From contig CM037587.1 of NCBI GenBank assembly GCA_021018995.1, positions 90,889,251 through 90,953,250 on the forward strand: DNA of 64,000 nucleotides, given 5' to 3'. Made by a program: the position numbers and the translations under genes. Source of the stretch: Chloranthus sessilifolius (lineage: Eukaryota; Streptophyta; Magnoliopsida; Chloranthales; Chloranthaceae). The notes beneath the pieces were generated by a model. That model had not been told where the DNA came from. It did no database searches and was given only the letters and a program-made list of their open reading frames with translations. Every line of letters begins with the position of its first letter. Positions within the stretch are counted from its first letter, which is position 1. Of this stretch, positions 46,397 through 58,133 are shown piece by piece.

Positions 46397-46671
46397 AAGT
46401 GACTGACATTATTTTAGTAAATGTTTTAGTCATGAAACCTTGGTCGAACTTGTAATTCTTACTTCCCTTCAAAAAAATAATTTAGTTTCATTGATTAAAA
46501 AAAAAATTGATTTAACTTTCCATCAAGCTCATAATCTCTCATTGCCTTGCAAACAAAGTTCCTTTATTGTTGACATGATCTGGTCATTTTTACATGAAAG
46601 CGAAATGAGAATGCTCTTTTTGGAGTAGTTTCTGTCACAGTCCATATTCACTAAAATAATGTCAGTCACTT
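46397..46671. repeat. 26-bp inverted repeat, 220 bp apart
   Basis: AAGTGACTGACATTATTTTA at 46397 and its reverse complement ending at 46671 match over 26 bases with one mismatch. No clear target duplication is seen. Confidence 0.75.
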
Positions 46672-47159
46672 TTGCCACCTCTTTATACACATGCCAAATA
46701 ATCAAGGCCATCCATTCTGTTGGCTGCTTCTTGTATGAATCATGGTTCAAAACACCAATCGGATGTTATTAACCATTTGATCAATGCTCTGTTTGAGCAG
46801 CAATTGATAATTCACTGACCATTCAAATGTTGGCAATTGTTCCAATTGTTAGGGCTCAAAATTTTGAATTTTGGGCTGTGGCTTCTCCTAGAGTTTACAT
46901 TAATGCCTGGATTTCTAGATTGATTGGCATTTGTGCCAGAAGGTGGGAGAAAGAGTGTGAGATTATATATAAGTGATGTAAGCCTGTGTCTAGACTCGAG
47001 AGTCTCTAGATTTTATCCTAACTTCTAAGTTGTATCATGTTTATGGAACTTTCTGCCTAGGCTATATATGTGTACTTGATACTTTCTCCCCATTTCTCAT
47101 GTATGCTTCTTTGGTCTCATTATACCGTTTAAAATATTAATCAATTTCCTGTGGTGCAG

Positions 47160-47245
47160 TCTAATGGCTGTGAGCTCCACTTTTCCATGGTCGATGGAGA
47201 TTTTAAGAAGTTTGAAGGAAAATGGTCCTTAAAAGTTGGTGTAAG
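47160..47245 (+). pseudogene. Captured START-like (polyketide cyclase/lipid transport) exon
   Basis: Between GTGCAG and AAG/GTAGGA the exon reads ELHFSMVDGDFKKFEGKWSL. This is a hallmark stretch of the plant START-like, COQ10-type protein family represented by Arabidopsis At5g08720, predicted to be organellar. Only one exon is present. Confidence 0.75.
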
Positions 47246-47372
47246 GTAGGACTATAAGAAACGATTTTGTCATGTGAAAGTTGCCATTATTCCTTTTTCC
47301 CCATTTTTTTATGTTTATTTTTTTTTGGTTTGGGAAGCAACTTTTGTTTGTTAAAATTATTTCTACAATTAG

Positions 47373-47911
<539 letters not shown>

Positions 47912-48260
47912 GTATTCAATGATATTACTAGTTGAAACTGATGGTTCCTTCAAATTATTTGCTGCGGACACTTCAATAAATTCCAACAAGCATTTATTTG
48001 CACAGAGAACTCTCTCATACCTCATTGGTCATGTTGAGGTAAATGCATGAAATCGTCACTACTCATTAGTTTTTCCTTGCAATATATATTCATGAAGTGT
48101 TTTTTGTGGTTATTAGTAAATTTAGAAAGGTGTTTTCAAATCTATCTATCATCCTCTTTTATTTTCAATGGTCCCTACCGTGCAGGAAATAACTTGTTCT
48201 GAAGAAACTAGCAGTTGCAGGAGAAACAGGAAAGCTCTAGAGATATAAAATGAGTAATCA
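47912..48260 (+). pseudogene. Further captured exon-like sequence, unidentified
   Basis: A second protein-like text, ETDGSFKLFAADTSINSNK and TLSYLIGHVE, lies at about 47932-48041 before GTAAATG and does not continue the tRNA synthetase. At 48186-48250 another possible exon end follows TGCAG. No family recognised. Confidence 0.35.
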
Positions 48261-48924
48261 TCAGTGCCTGCTATAGTTCAAGTGGAAGTGGAAACAGTGG
48301 AGGCTTTTGGAGTGGATTAGACACCTTGATGAAACTATTATGAGGTCAACGCCGAGGCTGCACCTTCTTGCATACATGATGTGATTCACCAGCTTGCCAT
48401 TGTCACATATTCAACTTTTTATATCCAAAATGAGTTTTTATTTCTTTGACCACGCTTGCAAGTGAATAATATCGGTCCCTTACTTGTATATAAATAATTT
48501 GGCGGAATGAATGATTTTACGTAATTTAAAATAAAATGGTTCCAATCAATTAAAGGAGTTCAATCCGAGAAGGATCTCTCAATTGTGCATTCTTTCGCTT
48601 TAGTAGTCGAGGTATCATTATATGTCTACATCATCATCTTGTTCTCAATAAAAAATTGCCTTAAAAAAGTAATTAAAAACGATTAAAAAAATTGCTTTAA
48701 AGCAATTGCATTAAAAATAAGCATTAAAAGATAATAGTATTTTAAAAAAAAATTTGCATAAAAATTGTCGACGTAAATTTTTATTTTTATTTTTATTTTT
48801 AAATATATATATATTTTTTTAATTTCATTAAAAAATCACTGCCAAAAATTTTTCATAAAAAAATCACTGCCAAATATATATATATTTTAAAATATATTTA
48901 AAGAAAAAAAAATGTTGGAGAGCT

Positions 48925-49217
48925 TTAGTCTCTCTAATATGAGGTCACTTATTGGAGACGGCTTAAAGCCGTCTCCAATAAGTATTGAAAATGGCTAGAT
49001 GACTTATTAGAGACGTCTCTAATATATCTTTGGAGACGGTCATATGCCGTCTCCAATAACCTTGACTATTAGGGACGGCTTCCATTTGGTCTCCAAAGAC
49101 AATGGAGACGGGACTATTTGAGACTACATGGAAGCCGTCTCCAATACTATTGGAGACGACTTAGACACCTTTGGAGACGGCCAAAAGCCGTCTCCAATAA
49201 ACACATTTTTTGTAGTG
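48925..49217. repeat. CACTA right subterminal repeats
   Basis: About twelve GAGACGG/CCGTCTCC words, many paired as GAGACGGCTTAAAGCCGTC-type palindromes, next to the right end. They mirror those at 39337-39640. Confidence 0.92.
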
Positions 49218-49664
49218 TCCCCTTGCCCGAAGACAAGCTTTGAGCCAAATTGAAATTTCGGCGGCGTAACCTCTTGAATCCTTGGACGAAGGGAACACCA
49301 CGAAGGTAGAGGAAGAGAGGGGTGAGCCGGAGCTCACGGGCCCTTGTTGCACAGTAGAAGACCTTCGCTTCGGCGTGCTTCCGATGGCTTTGAATGACTT
49401 AAACGGTAGAAGAATGGGTTTCTAATGCTAGGATTCAGTAGATAGGAAGTGTAGGATGAAGCTAGGAACTAAGCTTTAACTAAAAGGGGGTGATCTAATG
49501 GTGGAAAAGGGTTGAAAAGGATGATTTATGCATGCTAGAATTCTAGTTGAGGAGATAAAAAAAACTTTCTCTCACTAGGTCTCTCTCTCTCCAAACTCAA
49601 GCTTTCACTCTAATCTTCTCAACCTTGATTTTTTCAACCCTTTTGGGAAGAGGGGGGCCTCTCT

Positions 49665-49672
49665 GTTTATAG
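49665..49672 (-). promoter_or_regulatory. TATA box of Tat-2 LTR
   Basis: CTATAAAC on the - strand, about 280 bp downstream of the palindrome cluster. Confidence 0.5.
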
Positions 49673-49948
49673 AGAAGAGGTGGGTTAGAGGGTTACTTAA
49701 GAGCTAATTGGTTTAGCAATTAGGTAATCCTCTATCTAAGGTTTTCTAGGTTTTTAGGGTCCTAGAGGTTTGGGAAATTAGTATCAATGGCGGATGATGG
49801 GGTGAGACCATGGGTGACTTAAGGGTTGCCAATAAGCTCAAAGGGGGTGCAACCAACCTCAAGACACCCACCTTAACCAAGGGGATGGTCAAAGGGTCAA
49901 ACCAGATGGAGGAAATTCAAGCATTTAATGAAAAATACTGTAGCTAAG

Positions 49949-50172
49949 CTGGGCGTATATATTACATACACCCAGCTTATGCATAATAAAAATCAAGAAA
50001 ACTAGGAGGAAACTGAGAAGATGGGTGCCCGCGCTGTTGGCCATCTATGCTGGGCGTATATATTATATACGCCCGACCAAATTTAGCCCAAAAATGTCAG
50101 GCGTATATAATATATACACCTGACCATTCTAGGGCCAAATTGGTTGGGCGTATGTAATACATACGCCTGAGC
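49949..50172. repeat. GCGTATATAATATATACGC palindromes, LTR cluster (Tat-2)
   Basis: Four palindromes at 49949-49976, 50050-50078, 50098-50125 and 50144-50172, each with GGGCG(TA)n...CGCC arms. Right arms vary (CACCC, CGCCC, CACCT, CGCCT), but pairing is mostly kept. Confidence 0.9.
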
Positions 50173-50554
50173 AAAAGTTGTCATTTTATATGAAACTTCA
50201 AACAGTCATAACTTTTGAACCACAACTCCAAATTGGGCGATCTTTGGCTCGTTGGAAAGCTAGAGAAGTTATCTTTCCAATGGTATATGGCTCATCCTCA
50301 GAAGTGGTCAGTATAAAAATTTGTAGCTCTCCTCCCATCAAATGCTCAGAAGGGTTTAAATTGAGTTTGGGAAGAGATCCTAGGGTTTATAGGTGATCTC
50401 TAAGGGTTGCGGGAATGGTTCTAATGGGTTTTTAGGTGATTCCTAAAGGTCTAGATAGGTTCCTAAGGGTTCAAGGGTGCCATCGGAAGCACAGGGGTAC
50501 ATCTCTCCCGAAGTACAGATTGATCGGGCCTTGGGCCGAATTTGGATGTCTACA

Positions 50555-50567
50555 GATGCCCCTCTTT
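50555..50567 (-). promoter_or_regulatory. Polypurine tract of Tat-2
   Basis: AAAGAGGGGCATC on the - strand, directly before TGTAGACA. Identical to the Tat-1 tract. Confidence 0.87.
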
Positions 50568-52520
50568 GGTATTCGATCACTAATGATCGGATGCCAAAGA
50601 CAAGAGACATCCGAGGAGGTCCAAGGCATGTTTGATGGGTCCGCTTGGTTCAACTCAATTCTCAAACATTCATGGTGATGGTGAGTGTACGTAAGCCCTC
50701 TCATTTCGGGATATCGTCCGTTCCTCAAAGCTAACAGTCCCCAAGCGCATTGCGACATTACTGGGCATAACTGTGATGATCACAAAAAGTGTAAGCCCGC
50801 TAGCCGGGATATCGTCCACTTCCTGAGGGAAATTATAGATTGGTGATGTTGAGTATTAATCTGAACCAGACAGCTCCATGAAATGGGATGATCGATCTAT
50901 GCCTCAAAGTCGATGCGAAGCACGCAAAGCGAAGGCCTAAACAATGTGTCCAATCCTATGGGGTATTGACAACTCCATTGGATTCGCCACGGGTGCCCTT
51001 ACCTAGGTAAGACTCAAAGTTTCTGGGCGAACCCATCAACCTCGAGGTTGCTTTAGCATGATTTACCCAAGTTAAGCGAATATTGATGTCGCAACACTTC
51101 TTGGGAATGCATGCCCATTTTCAGAGTAATTTTTTGTATTTTTTTTTTAATTTTCTTTTGTTTCGAGGCCTCTAAGCGAAGTTCAAGGACCTCTGGCAAT
51201 TTTATTCTTGCACAACCTTTTAAGCGGATCAAATGTCAGTTGATACACTTTAAGAATGGGTGTGCTCTGCTGGGGATGGGTGAACCTTGGGGATGTGCTC
51301 GTTCTAGTGACGAGGTGCTCCCGATTCACATGAACCGGAGTGCCTTAACTCGAGACAAAGCTAAAAAGGATTGGGCTAGAACCAAACATCCATCAAAAGA
51401 GATGGCCAATTCTAGCCTCCGTCCCTAATAAAATCACATCTTACTAACTATGCACAGACAGACACCCATCAGGGGCGATAAGCAGTAAATATGCGCAAAC
51501 GGAAGCCTGGACCCTAAGGTACAATTTACGAGGACAAATGACCATCCTGCGGATACCCAGACGCAAGTGTGTACATTCAACAGGGACACTGTGCCTATAT
51601 AGGTTTTAAGCCTGTGTAAAAGGAAATAAAAGGGAATGAGCCCTTCGGTCTGTATGTTTGCACATAGTTTGGTTGGTTGTAATTTTATTTTTGACGGGTC
51701 AGTTTCAACTGACAATAGACTTTTCGAATGGTATGAAGTTGGGGGCACTCTTGGTCAACATAGATCAGAGGGGGGATGGTCAGAGCCAAAGCTTGGAAGG
51801 TGGGGTCAACCTACTCAAGATTTTTACTTCATAATAAAAGGTGGTCATTCCGAACCTTCTCCTTCTTTTTTCTTTTTCTTTTGCATATGTCAGTTCAAGA
51901 CTTTGAGCATGCTCAAAATGTTTTTATTTTCGCATGTATCCTTAGGCAGATCAACTTGCCATGTTGATATACCTTAAGGATGTGTGCACTCCGGTGATAG
52001 GTCCTTGGTTTGCTTGCCGGATCAGGTCTCGACTTCTGCTGGGGAAGTCTTGGGCTAGGTGTATGTTCCTAGGAGTGATCGGTGATGGATGAAGTTCATT
52101 TGCCTGCCGGATCAGGTATTGGGTGTCCCTGTATAAAACGAGGTTCGAGAACTTTCGGGTGAACCCGATCATTCTGAATTGATTTAACACAGTTCTCGGA
52201 GTGGCACAAATGGCCATTGCGACGCTCTTTTGAGAACTAGTGTCATTTCTCAGGCTTTTTCCTTTTTCTCTTTTTTCTTGGATCTTATGATTTTATGGAG
52301 CACTCATCGGGTGCTTATAGATCTAGATCCGCTTATTGTGGCATGGCTCCTTTAGGCCAATCGAAGAGAGCTCGAAGGGTTGTTTGGGGATGGGTGCACC
52401 ATCACTTGATGGTATGCGGGCTTCTAAGGGAGACCGGGCCATGGCCCATAGCATGCAAGGGGGGGTCGTCGGGCCTCAAAGTAGAAAAATGGCCGGGCAA
52501 TTTTAAAAACTGCCGTTTCT
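50568..52520. other. Tat-2 region between polypurine tract and antisense genes
   Basis: No supported gene. The left part matches 34280-35256 of Tat-1 in inverted orientation. Short frames on both strands show no domain. Confidence 0.6.
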
Positions 52521-52599
52521 GGTCGGGCGTATATAATATATACGCCTGACCAAAATGCAACGAAAAATGGTCGGGCGTATATATTATATACGCCTGACC
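52521..52599. repeat. GCGTATATAATATATACGC palindromes upstream of the PMD gene
   Basis: Two copies (52521-52551, 52569-52599) in which the palindrome extends to GGTC...GACC, about 31 bp each, 0.94 kb before the gene start. Confidence 0.92.
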
Positions 52600-52839
52600 A
52601 AAAATGGCAGTTTTTAAAACTGTCCGAGCCCGAGCACAAAAGGGGTCCCCTCTTTCAAACTTCATCTTCCTCCCTCCTTTCTCATGTCCGGGACAGCCCC
52701 CTTAGGTTTTGGCATTTGATTTTTCTTGAGTTCTATTACCGGAGGTTGCGGGTGCGGATCAAAATACGTATATCCTTTGCCGATTTTGGACCTATTTCCT
52801 CTCCCGTTGAAGGTACTCGATCCTATGAATTTTTTTATG

Positions 52840-53480
52840 TTGTGTTGTTATTATTTTATTTTTTTATATTATATATATATATATTTTTTTTTATTTTTTT
52901 TAATTTTTTTTTGGAGGTTCCTTCTTCCTTTTTGTTGTTTGCTGTTGTTGTTTTGTTTTTTTTTTTTTGGTATATATGCTTTCCCCTTTTTTGTTGCTCT
53001 TTTTTTTTTCTTTTTTCTTTTTTTTTTTTTTTTTTGTATATGTTTGTTTTTTTTTTTTATATGTGATGCCCCTCTCCTTTTTTCGTTTATGTGATGCCCT
53101 CTTTTTTTTCTTTTGTTTTTTTTTGTTGTTTTTTTTTTTGTATATGTGATGCCCTCTTTTTTTTTTTGCCTTCTTTTTTCGTACATGTGATGCTCTTTCC
53201 TCTTCTTTTTTGATTGTATATTTTTGTATATGTGATGCCCCCTTTTTGGTTTTGTTGTTTGTTTTTTTTTTTTATGGATCAGTGCATATGTGTTATTGTT
53301 TTTTTTTTTTGCATTTCTCTCTTTTTTTATTTTTGTTATTACTGTATATTTTTTTTTTGGGATACTTGATGTTCTTTCTTTTTTTTGTAGTGCATTTTTC
53401 TCCTATTCATTTTTTCCATTCCTCTTTTTCTCTTCTTTTTTTTTATGACGAATTAGTGCATTTTTTTTGTTATTCCCCTC
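52840..53480 (+). repeat. T-rich tract with GTATATGTGATGCCC repeats
   Basis: A pyrimidine-rich stretch with runs of 8-20 T, in which TATATGTGATGCCC or a close variant recurs at about 53060, 53088, 53141, 53180 and 53226. It lies between the palindromes and the ATG of the PMD gene and may be leader or promoter. Phe-rich frames here are not genes. Confidence 0.75.
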
Positions 53481-53540
53481 CCCCTTTTTCTTCTTGTTTT
53501 TAGCAGCCTTTTCTTATACTGATGCGTTTCTCATTTCCAG

Positions 53541-55939
53541 ATGTCTAACCATGAAGAGCAGGATCCCCAGGGGGGGCCAGAGATGGCCTATGGTCCTCAT
53601 GGGGAACAGTTCATCGTTTCACAGCGCTCTTCCCAACCTTGGTACCAAATGCAAGGAGAAGCTGCCTGCACCGGCCTCCTTCATTGTCAGCATACTAACA
53701 TGTCCAACTTTGGGATCGTTGGTCGGGTAAACAGACAAGCCCCTTTTTTCTTTTGTTTTCCTTTGATGCCTTCGATATACCACTTTGCCCTTATTTGACT
53801 GATGCCTTTTGTTTGCAGCCCCTACCACACATTATGTTTCGGGGTGGTTGGTTTGACCTTCAACGCCTCGTACTTTATCTCCCCCAGGTGGTGAAGGACC
53901 TGCTCGCCCAAGCTGGTTTGGGGACTTCATTTCGTGCCCCGCTGTGAGGGCTGACACGGCCTATCTGAAGGCCCTGATAGAGCGCTTCCGCCCCGAGACC
54001 ATGACATTTCACATGGCTATGGCCGAGATGACCCTCACACCCGCCGACTAGTCCATGATCACTGGGGTTCGTGTTGGAGGGGTGCCAGTGATACCTGCCC
54101 GTACGCCTGATAGGGAGGAGGTGATTCGGCTGATAGGGGCTTACCCGTCCTCTGGGAACGTTCGTGGTTCTGAGGTTAAGCTATCCTGGTTGGTGGGTTT
54201 GTTCGAGCCTCACGAGTTAGTGGACCTGGGCCAGCCTGATGCGGCCATTTACCTCGAGCCCGAGCGTGCACTGATGCTGGCTCGCATTTCTCTGTTGTTC
54301 CTCTTGGGCAAGACTCTCCTCTCAAACACTAGCGGAGGGCGGGTCTCGTTGTCCTTACTCAGCCTTATGGTGAACTGGGACACCGTGCATCGGTTCAATT
54401 GGGGAGGTGCTGGCTACACGGTGCTCATGTCTAGCTTGGTGCGAACCGTTCTTAGGGATTCCAGTTCCGTTGTGGGCTTCTGGCCCGCTCTTGAGGTAAT
54501 TTATCCTTTGGTCCCAGTTCATTCCCCCTTCTTTTTTACATATTTGTTTTATCTGCTTACTCTCTCAGGTATGGGAGTATCTGCATTTTCAACCTGGTCA
54601 CCCTCTGCTTCTCTCGAAAGTTCCCACGTTTCCCCTCATGAGCAATTGGCATGCGAACCGCCGCCGAGACGTAGGTATGAAGCACTTGGAGTTAGGGTTG
54701 CGCTCTCAATTCGATCTGCTGATCCCAAAGCAGGTATAACACTTTCTCTCTTTGCAAATTTGATGGCTCTTTTATGCTTGCAGGTTCTGACTGAATGTAT
54801 AAATTTTTCCTCCTTTTTTGTCGAGCAGGTCATACTTGATCCCTATGTCGGATCCCCCTTTTGGAACCTGGCTGCAATGGGCCCCTCTCGCCTCTTGTTG
54901 GATCGGCGCATTGTTTTCTTCTATGGGTCCTGGGCTAGGGCCTATTACCTAGGAGAGAGGGTGGTTCATCAGTATCGACCACTTTTTGTCGTGCCTCAGG
55001 CTCCTCCAGATGATGTACTAGCTCCCGAGGGTTCTATTGAGATTCTCACTGCTCGCTTTCTCCACCATGGGGTCCCCATTGATGATCTTCTCTTTCTTAG
55101 GGAATATCAGATGTGGTATGAGTCTCTGCCTTATCGTTCCTTGCTGCCCCGATTCGTGCCTGGTGCCAACTTTTTGGCTTTTGGTGGTCCGCGATCCCAG
55201 GTAATGCTCTTTCCTCCTTCTATTAGCAGCCTTCCATATGGTTGCCTCAATTGCCTTGCTTTTGAACAAAGACCATTTCTCTCTATAGTTTGGACAGGAT
55301 GATGATTCAGATGAGGGGGCTGAGGCAGCTGTTCCTGGTGAGGCTACTGGTGCGGGACCTTCCGACCCTTCGGTGTTTGTGCTTCCGGCAGCTCACCAAC
55401 TGAGGTCCAGGGGACCTTTAGGCGCTTGGACGATGCCTTTCTGTCGCGTATGTGTGCCGATGTGGCTGAGAAGGCACGCATTTCTGCTGACGCTATCCGG
55501 ATTCCACCTCCTGAGCTGATCCCTGGGGTAATCCTTCCCTTGTTACCTTGCTCTTCTATTTTCTGGGATCATACTGACGGCCTGTGTAACTGACACCTCT
55601 CTCTTCATCTTTTTGCTGCAGGATTCTGAGTCGGCCGTAAACTAAGCCGAATATTACCGTAACATTCCCGGTCTTAGGGAGGTTGAGGTGGTGAGTGAAT
55701 GTTGATCGTATCTGGTCATCCTCATATTTACCTTTTGCTTGTTTCCCTAACTCATATTTACTTTCTGCTTGTTTCCCTAACAGATGGCCCTTCGTGTGCT
55801 TACGCAGCGTGCTCGTGAAAAGGAGTCGCGCTCTCTACTTGGCTGCATCTCTCAGGCGTTGACTCGGGTGGGGGAGACTCGTACCTTTCAAAGTGCGACC
55901 CGGCGCCGAAAGAAATCAAAGGGGGCTACCCAGGACTAG
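53541..55939 (+). pseudogene. Plant mobile domain (PMD) gene, antisense gene of Tat-2
   Basis: Inferred exons: 53541-53726, 53819-54495, 54569-54733, 54829-55200, 55289-55527, 55622-55690, 55784-55939, all with GT-AG borders. The protein has the PMD signature: RGGWFDLQRLVLYLPQV, ERFRPETMTFHMAMAEMTLT, ITGVRVGGVPV, LLGKTLLSNT, HRFNWGGAGYTVLMSSL, GFWPALEVWEYLHF and WYESLPYRSLLPRF, then a basic C-terminus (RRRKKSKG). PMD proteins include MAIN/MAIL1, nuclear factors of transposon silencing and gene expression in Arabidopsis. A frameshift near 53920 and a TAG in TPAD*SMITG (54049-54051) break this copy. It runs opposite to pol, as antisense extra ORFs in other Tat elements do. Confidence 0.83.
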
Positions 55940-56327
55940 CTCATTTTCTGAAAATTTGAAACAATGAAACAATTTAGACTTGGCTTTATAGGGGGATATG
56001 TAATAATTTTTAAACAACAATTTTTTTGGATGGTTTATAATTTTTATGGTTTTTATGAATGTTTCATTTGGTTATCCCTTTGCTTTGATGGTTTCCTTTT
56101 TTGGGCCTCAAACGGGCCGGCACCCCTCCAATGATGGGGTTGATCTTACAGGTGGTTCTCCGTATATAACCTACGGACGGTGTGTCATCCGAAGGTTCCC
56201 CATGGGTGCGCGAGCATGCCCGCCTGTGGGCTGCCCCGAGATGAAAAAGTGGGCTAAGCAAAAATGTTCCTCCTTGGGGAACAAAAATGGATCAAAGCGA
56301 GGGAAGCCTTAACTTCCTTGCTTTTAA

Positions 56328-56448
56328 CTGGGCGTATATATTACATACGCCAGGCAAACATAACTGCCACATTACCCTGGCGTATATAATATACACGCTT
56401 GGCTAAAAATTTGAATTTTTGGCTGGACGTATATATTATATACGCCTC
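56328..56448. repeat. GCGTATATAATATATACGC palindromes upstream of the second gene
   Basis: Three copies at 56328-56354, 56376-56402 and 56421-56448, ending about 180 bp before the ATG at 56630 and about 390 bp after the stop of the PMD gene. Confidence 0.9.
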
Positions 56449-56629
56449 CTATGACTGATGCCTGACGGGTTCCCTATAACCCGCGCCCAGCCCTCTTTGC
56501 TTCGTTGTTCACTCGGGCTTTGCCTTTTTTGCTCCTCTTTTTCCTTCTCTTTTTTTCCTTTCTTTCTCTCTGATAAGCGGGTCCATCGCCCTACATTGAC
56601 TGAGCTTTATAGGACATCTTTGTACGTCT

Positions 56630-58133
56630 ATGGACCCGCTTCCCGGCCCAAATTCTCATACGGGGGATGGGGTTAGTGTACTTCCCTGTTTGGACTTGGG
56701 GCCCAGTTTTTTGCAAAAGTGGTGTGCTAACTTGGCTGAGGGCGAGCTCGCTACTCTGGATCGCCTCGGGTTAACCCGCCTTTCCTCTCTCCTGGCTGTT
56801 CCTTTGTTGCCCGACCTCCTGAAGGCGGCTTTAGCGTCGTGGGACCATAGGGCTCATGTTTTCAGATTCGGGTCCAGGGACCTCACCCCAACCTTGGAGG
56901 AGCTAGCCTCTATCACCGGCTTGAGGATGCACTGGGGGCTCGCCAAAGTGGTGCCTAAACCAGGATATGCAAAGGCGGTCTACGCGGTTCTTGGTTTGAA
57001 AAAGGGTGGGTATGAGAAGGGCTTCGCCGGCGGGCCCACTAGGTGCTCGGTGAAATTCCTGAGAGAACTTTTTGGCAACTCGAGTCTCTGGCAGTTGCCT
57101 ATCCGAGATCCTTTCAATGTGAAGGCCTTTGCCCTTTATTTGCTATCGAAAGTTCTCTTCTTTACTGGGGGTGAGACCTTTTCTCTCGGGCTATGCGACG
57201 TTTTAACCGAATTAGAGGGAGGCCGCTCATTGGTGCACCTAGTCTTGGCTGAGATGTGTCGGGGCCTGGATGCCTTGGCCTCGGGCCGGGTTGAGTTTCT
57301 TCGCGGGAGTTCACTCCTCATTCAGATTTGGCTAGGAGAGCATTTGGCTATCATGGGGCCTGTACCGAGGTTTTGCTTGGTGAGAGGGGATGTGGCCCGG
57401 GGTTTTCTAACACGCTACTCGAGGCTGCCCATGGGAGCATCGAAGAACTGAGCCTATGGCTATCTGATGTGGAACTGATCTCACAGCTTCCTTGGTTGGA
57501 CGACACCTTTTCACTTGTCCGCTCTCGAGATTGTGAGGGTATCACACTTTTGGGGTTGACTGGTAGCACATATTATTTCCCATCTCGGGTGCTTCTTCAA
57601 TTCGGATATACTCAACATGTGCCATGCTCTGTGAGGCCACCTTTATGCTCTCTGATATTCTCTCGGGGTTCTCTCAGTGACCTAGATTGTATAGCTGTCC
57701 TCTGGGAGACTCGTCAACCGGCGCACATGTGTAGCTTAGCTCAGGGGGGCGAAGTCTCTTCTGGGTTTGGCTGGCATCTGAGGGATTACCTGCCCTTGGC
57801 CCGGTTTTGGCAAATGTGATAGAGACGGGGCCTTGGCCATGTAAGGAAATGATTCTCTGGACTAGGATTGAGTCTCTTTCTGTAGAGAGGCTGGCTTTGA
57901 CTGAGGCTTTGGAGAAGGAGAGGGCCAGAGCCGAGATGGCAGAGGTAAGAGCTATTGCGGCCGAGAGTGAGGTTCTTCGGTTGACTGGACTTTTGACTGA
58001 GTCTCGCAATGCAGCTGACGCTTCGTGGAGGCGGCAGAAGAGTCTTCATGGTAGGTGGATGTCTGATCGAAATGCTCGTGAGGACTCTCTTCTTGCAGAG
58101 ATCAGTGCTTTGAAGCGTGGTCCCTACTCTTGA
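56630..58133 (+). pseudogene. DUF7745-like PMD-related gene, second antisense gene of Tat-2
   Basis: The first frame (56630-57451) reads WDHRAHVFRFGSRDLTPTLE, ELASITGLRMHWGLA, FNVKAFALYLLSKVLFF and LVLAEMCRGLDAL. After a frameshift near 57440 it continues (to 57819) with SIEELSLWLSDVELISQLPW and LGLTGSTYYFPSRVLLQFGY. A third frame (57807-58133) ends in an alanine/glutamate-rich coiled coil (ALEKERARAEMAEVRAIAAE). This layout, a mobile-domain-like body plus coiled coil, matches the plant DUF7745 family found near retrotransposons. Function is unknown. I judge the breaks to be mutations; an unrecognised intron is possible. Confidence 0.72.

Noticed and set aside
52716..53503. Phe-rich, membrane-like open frames
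   Set aside because: They come from the T-rich tract; the opposite strand gives Lys-rich frames of equal length.
54055..55302. A single 415-codon uninterrupted PMD protein
   Set aside because: The open frame runs through three introns (54496-54568, 54734-54828, 55201-55288). PMD similarity continues only after splicing.
49949..56448. CRISPR-like array of palindromic repeats
   Set aside because: Spacing is irregular, repeats vary, there are no unique spacers of fixed length or cas genes, and the setting is plant nuclear transposons.
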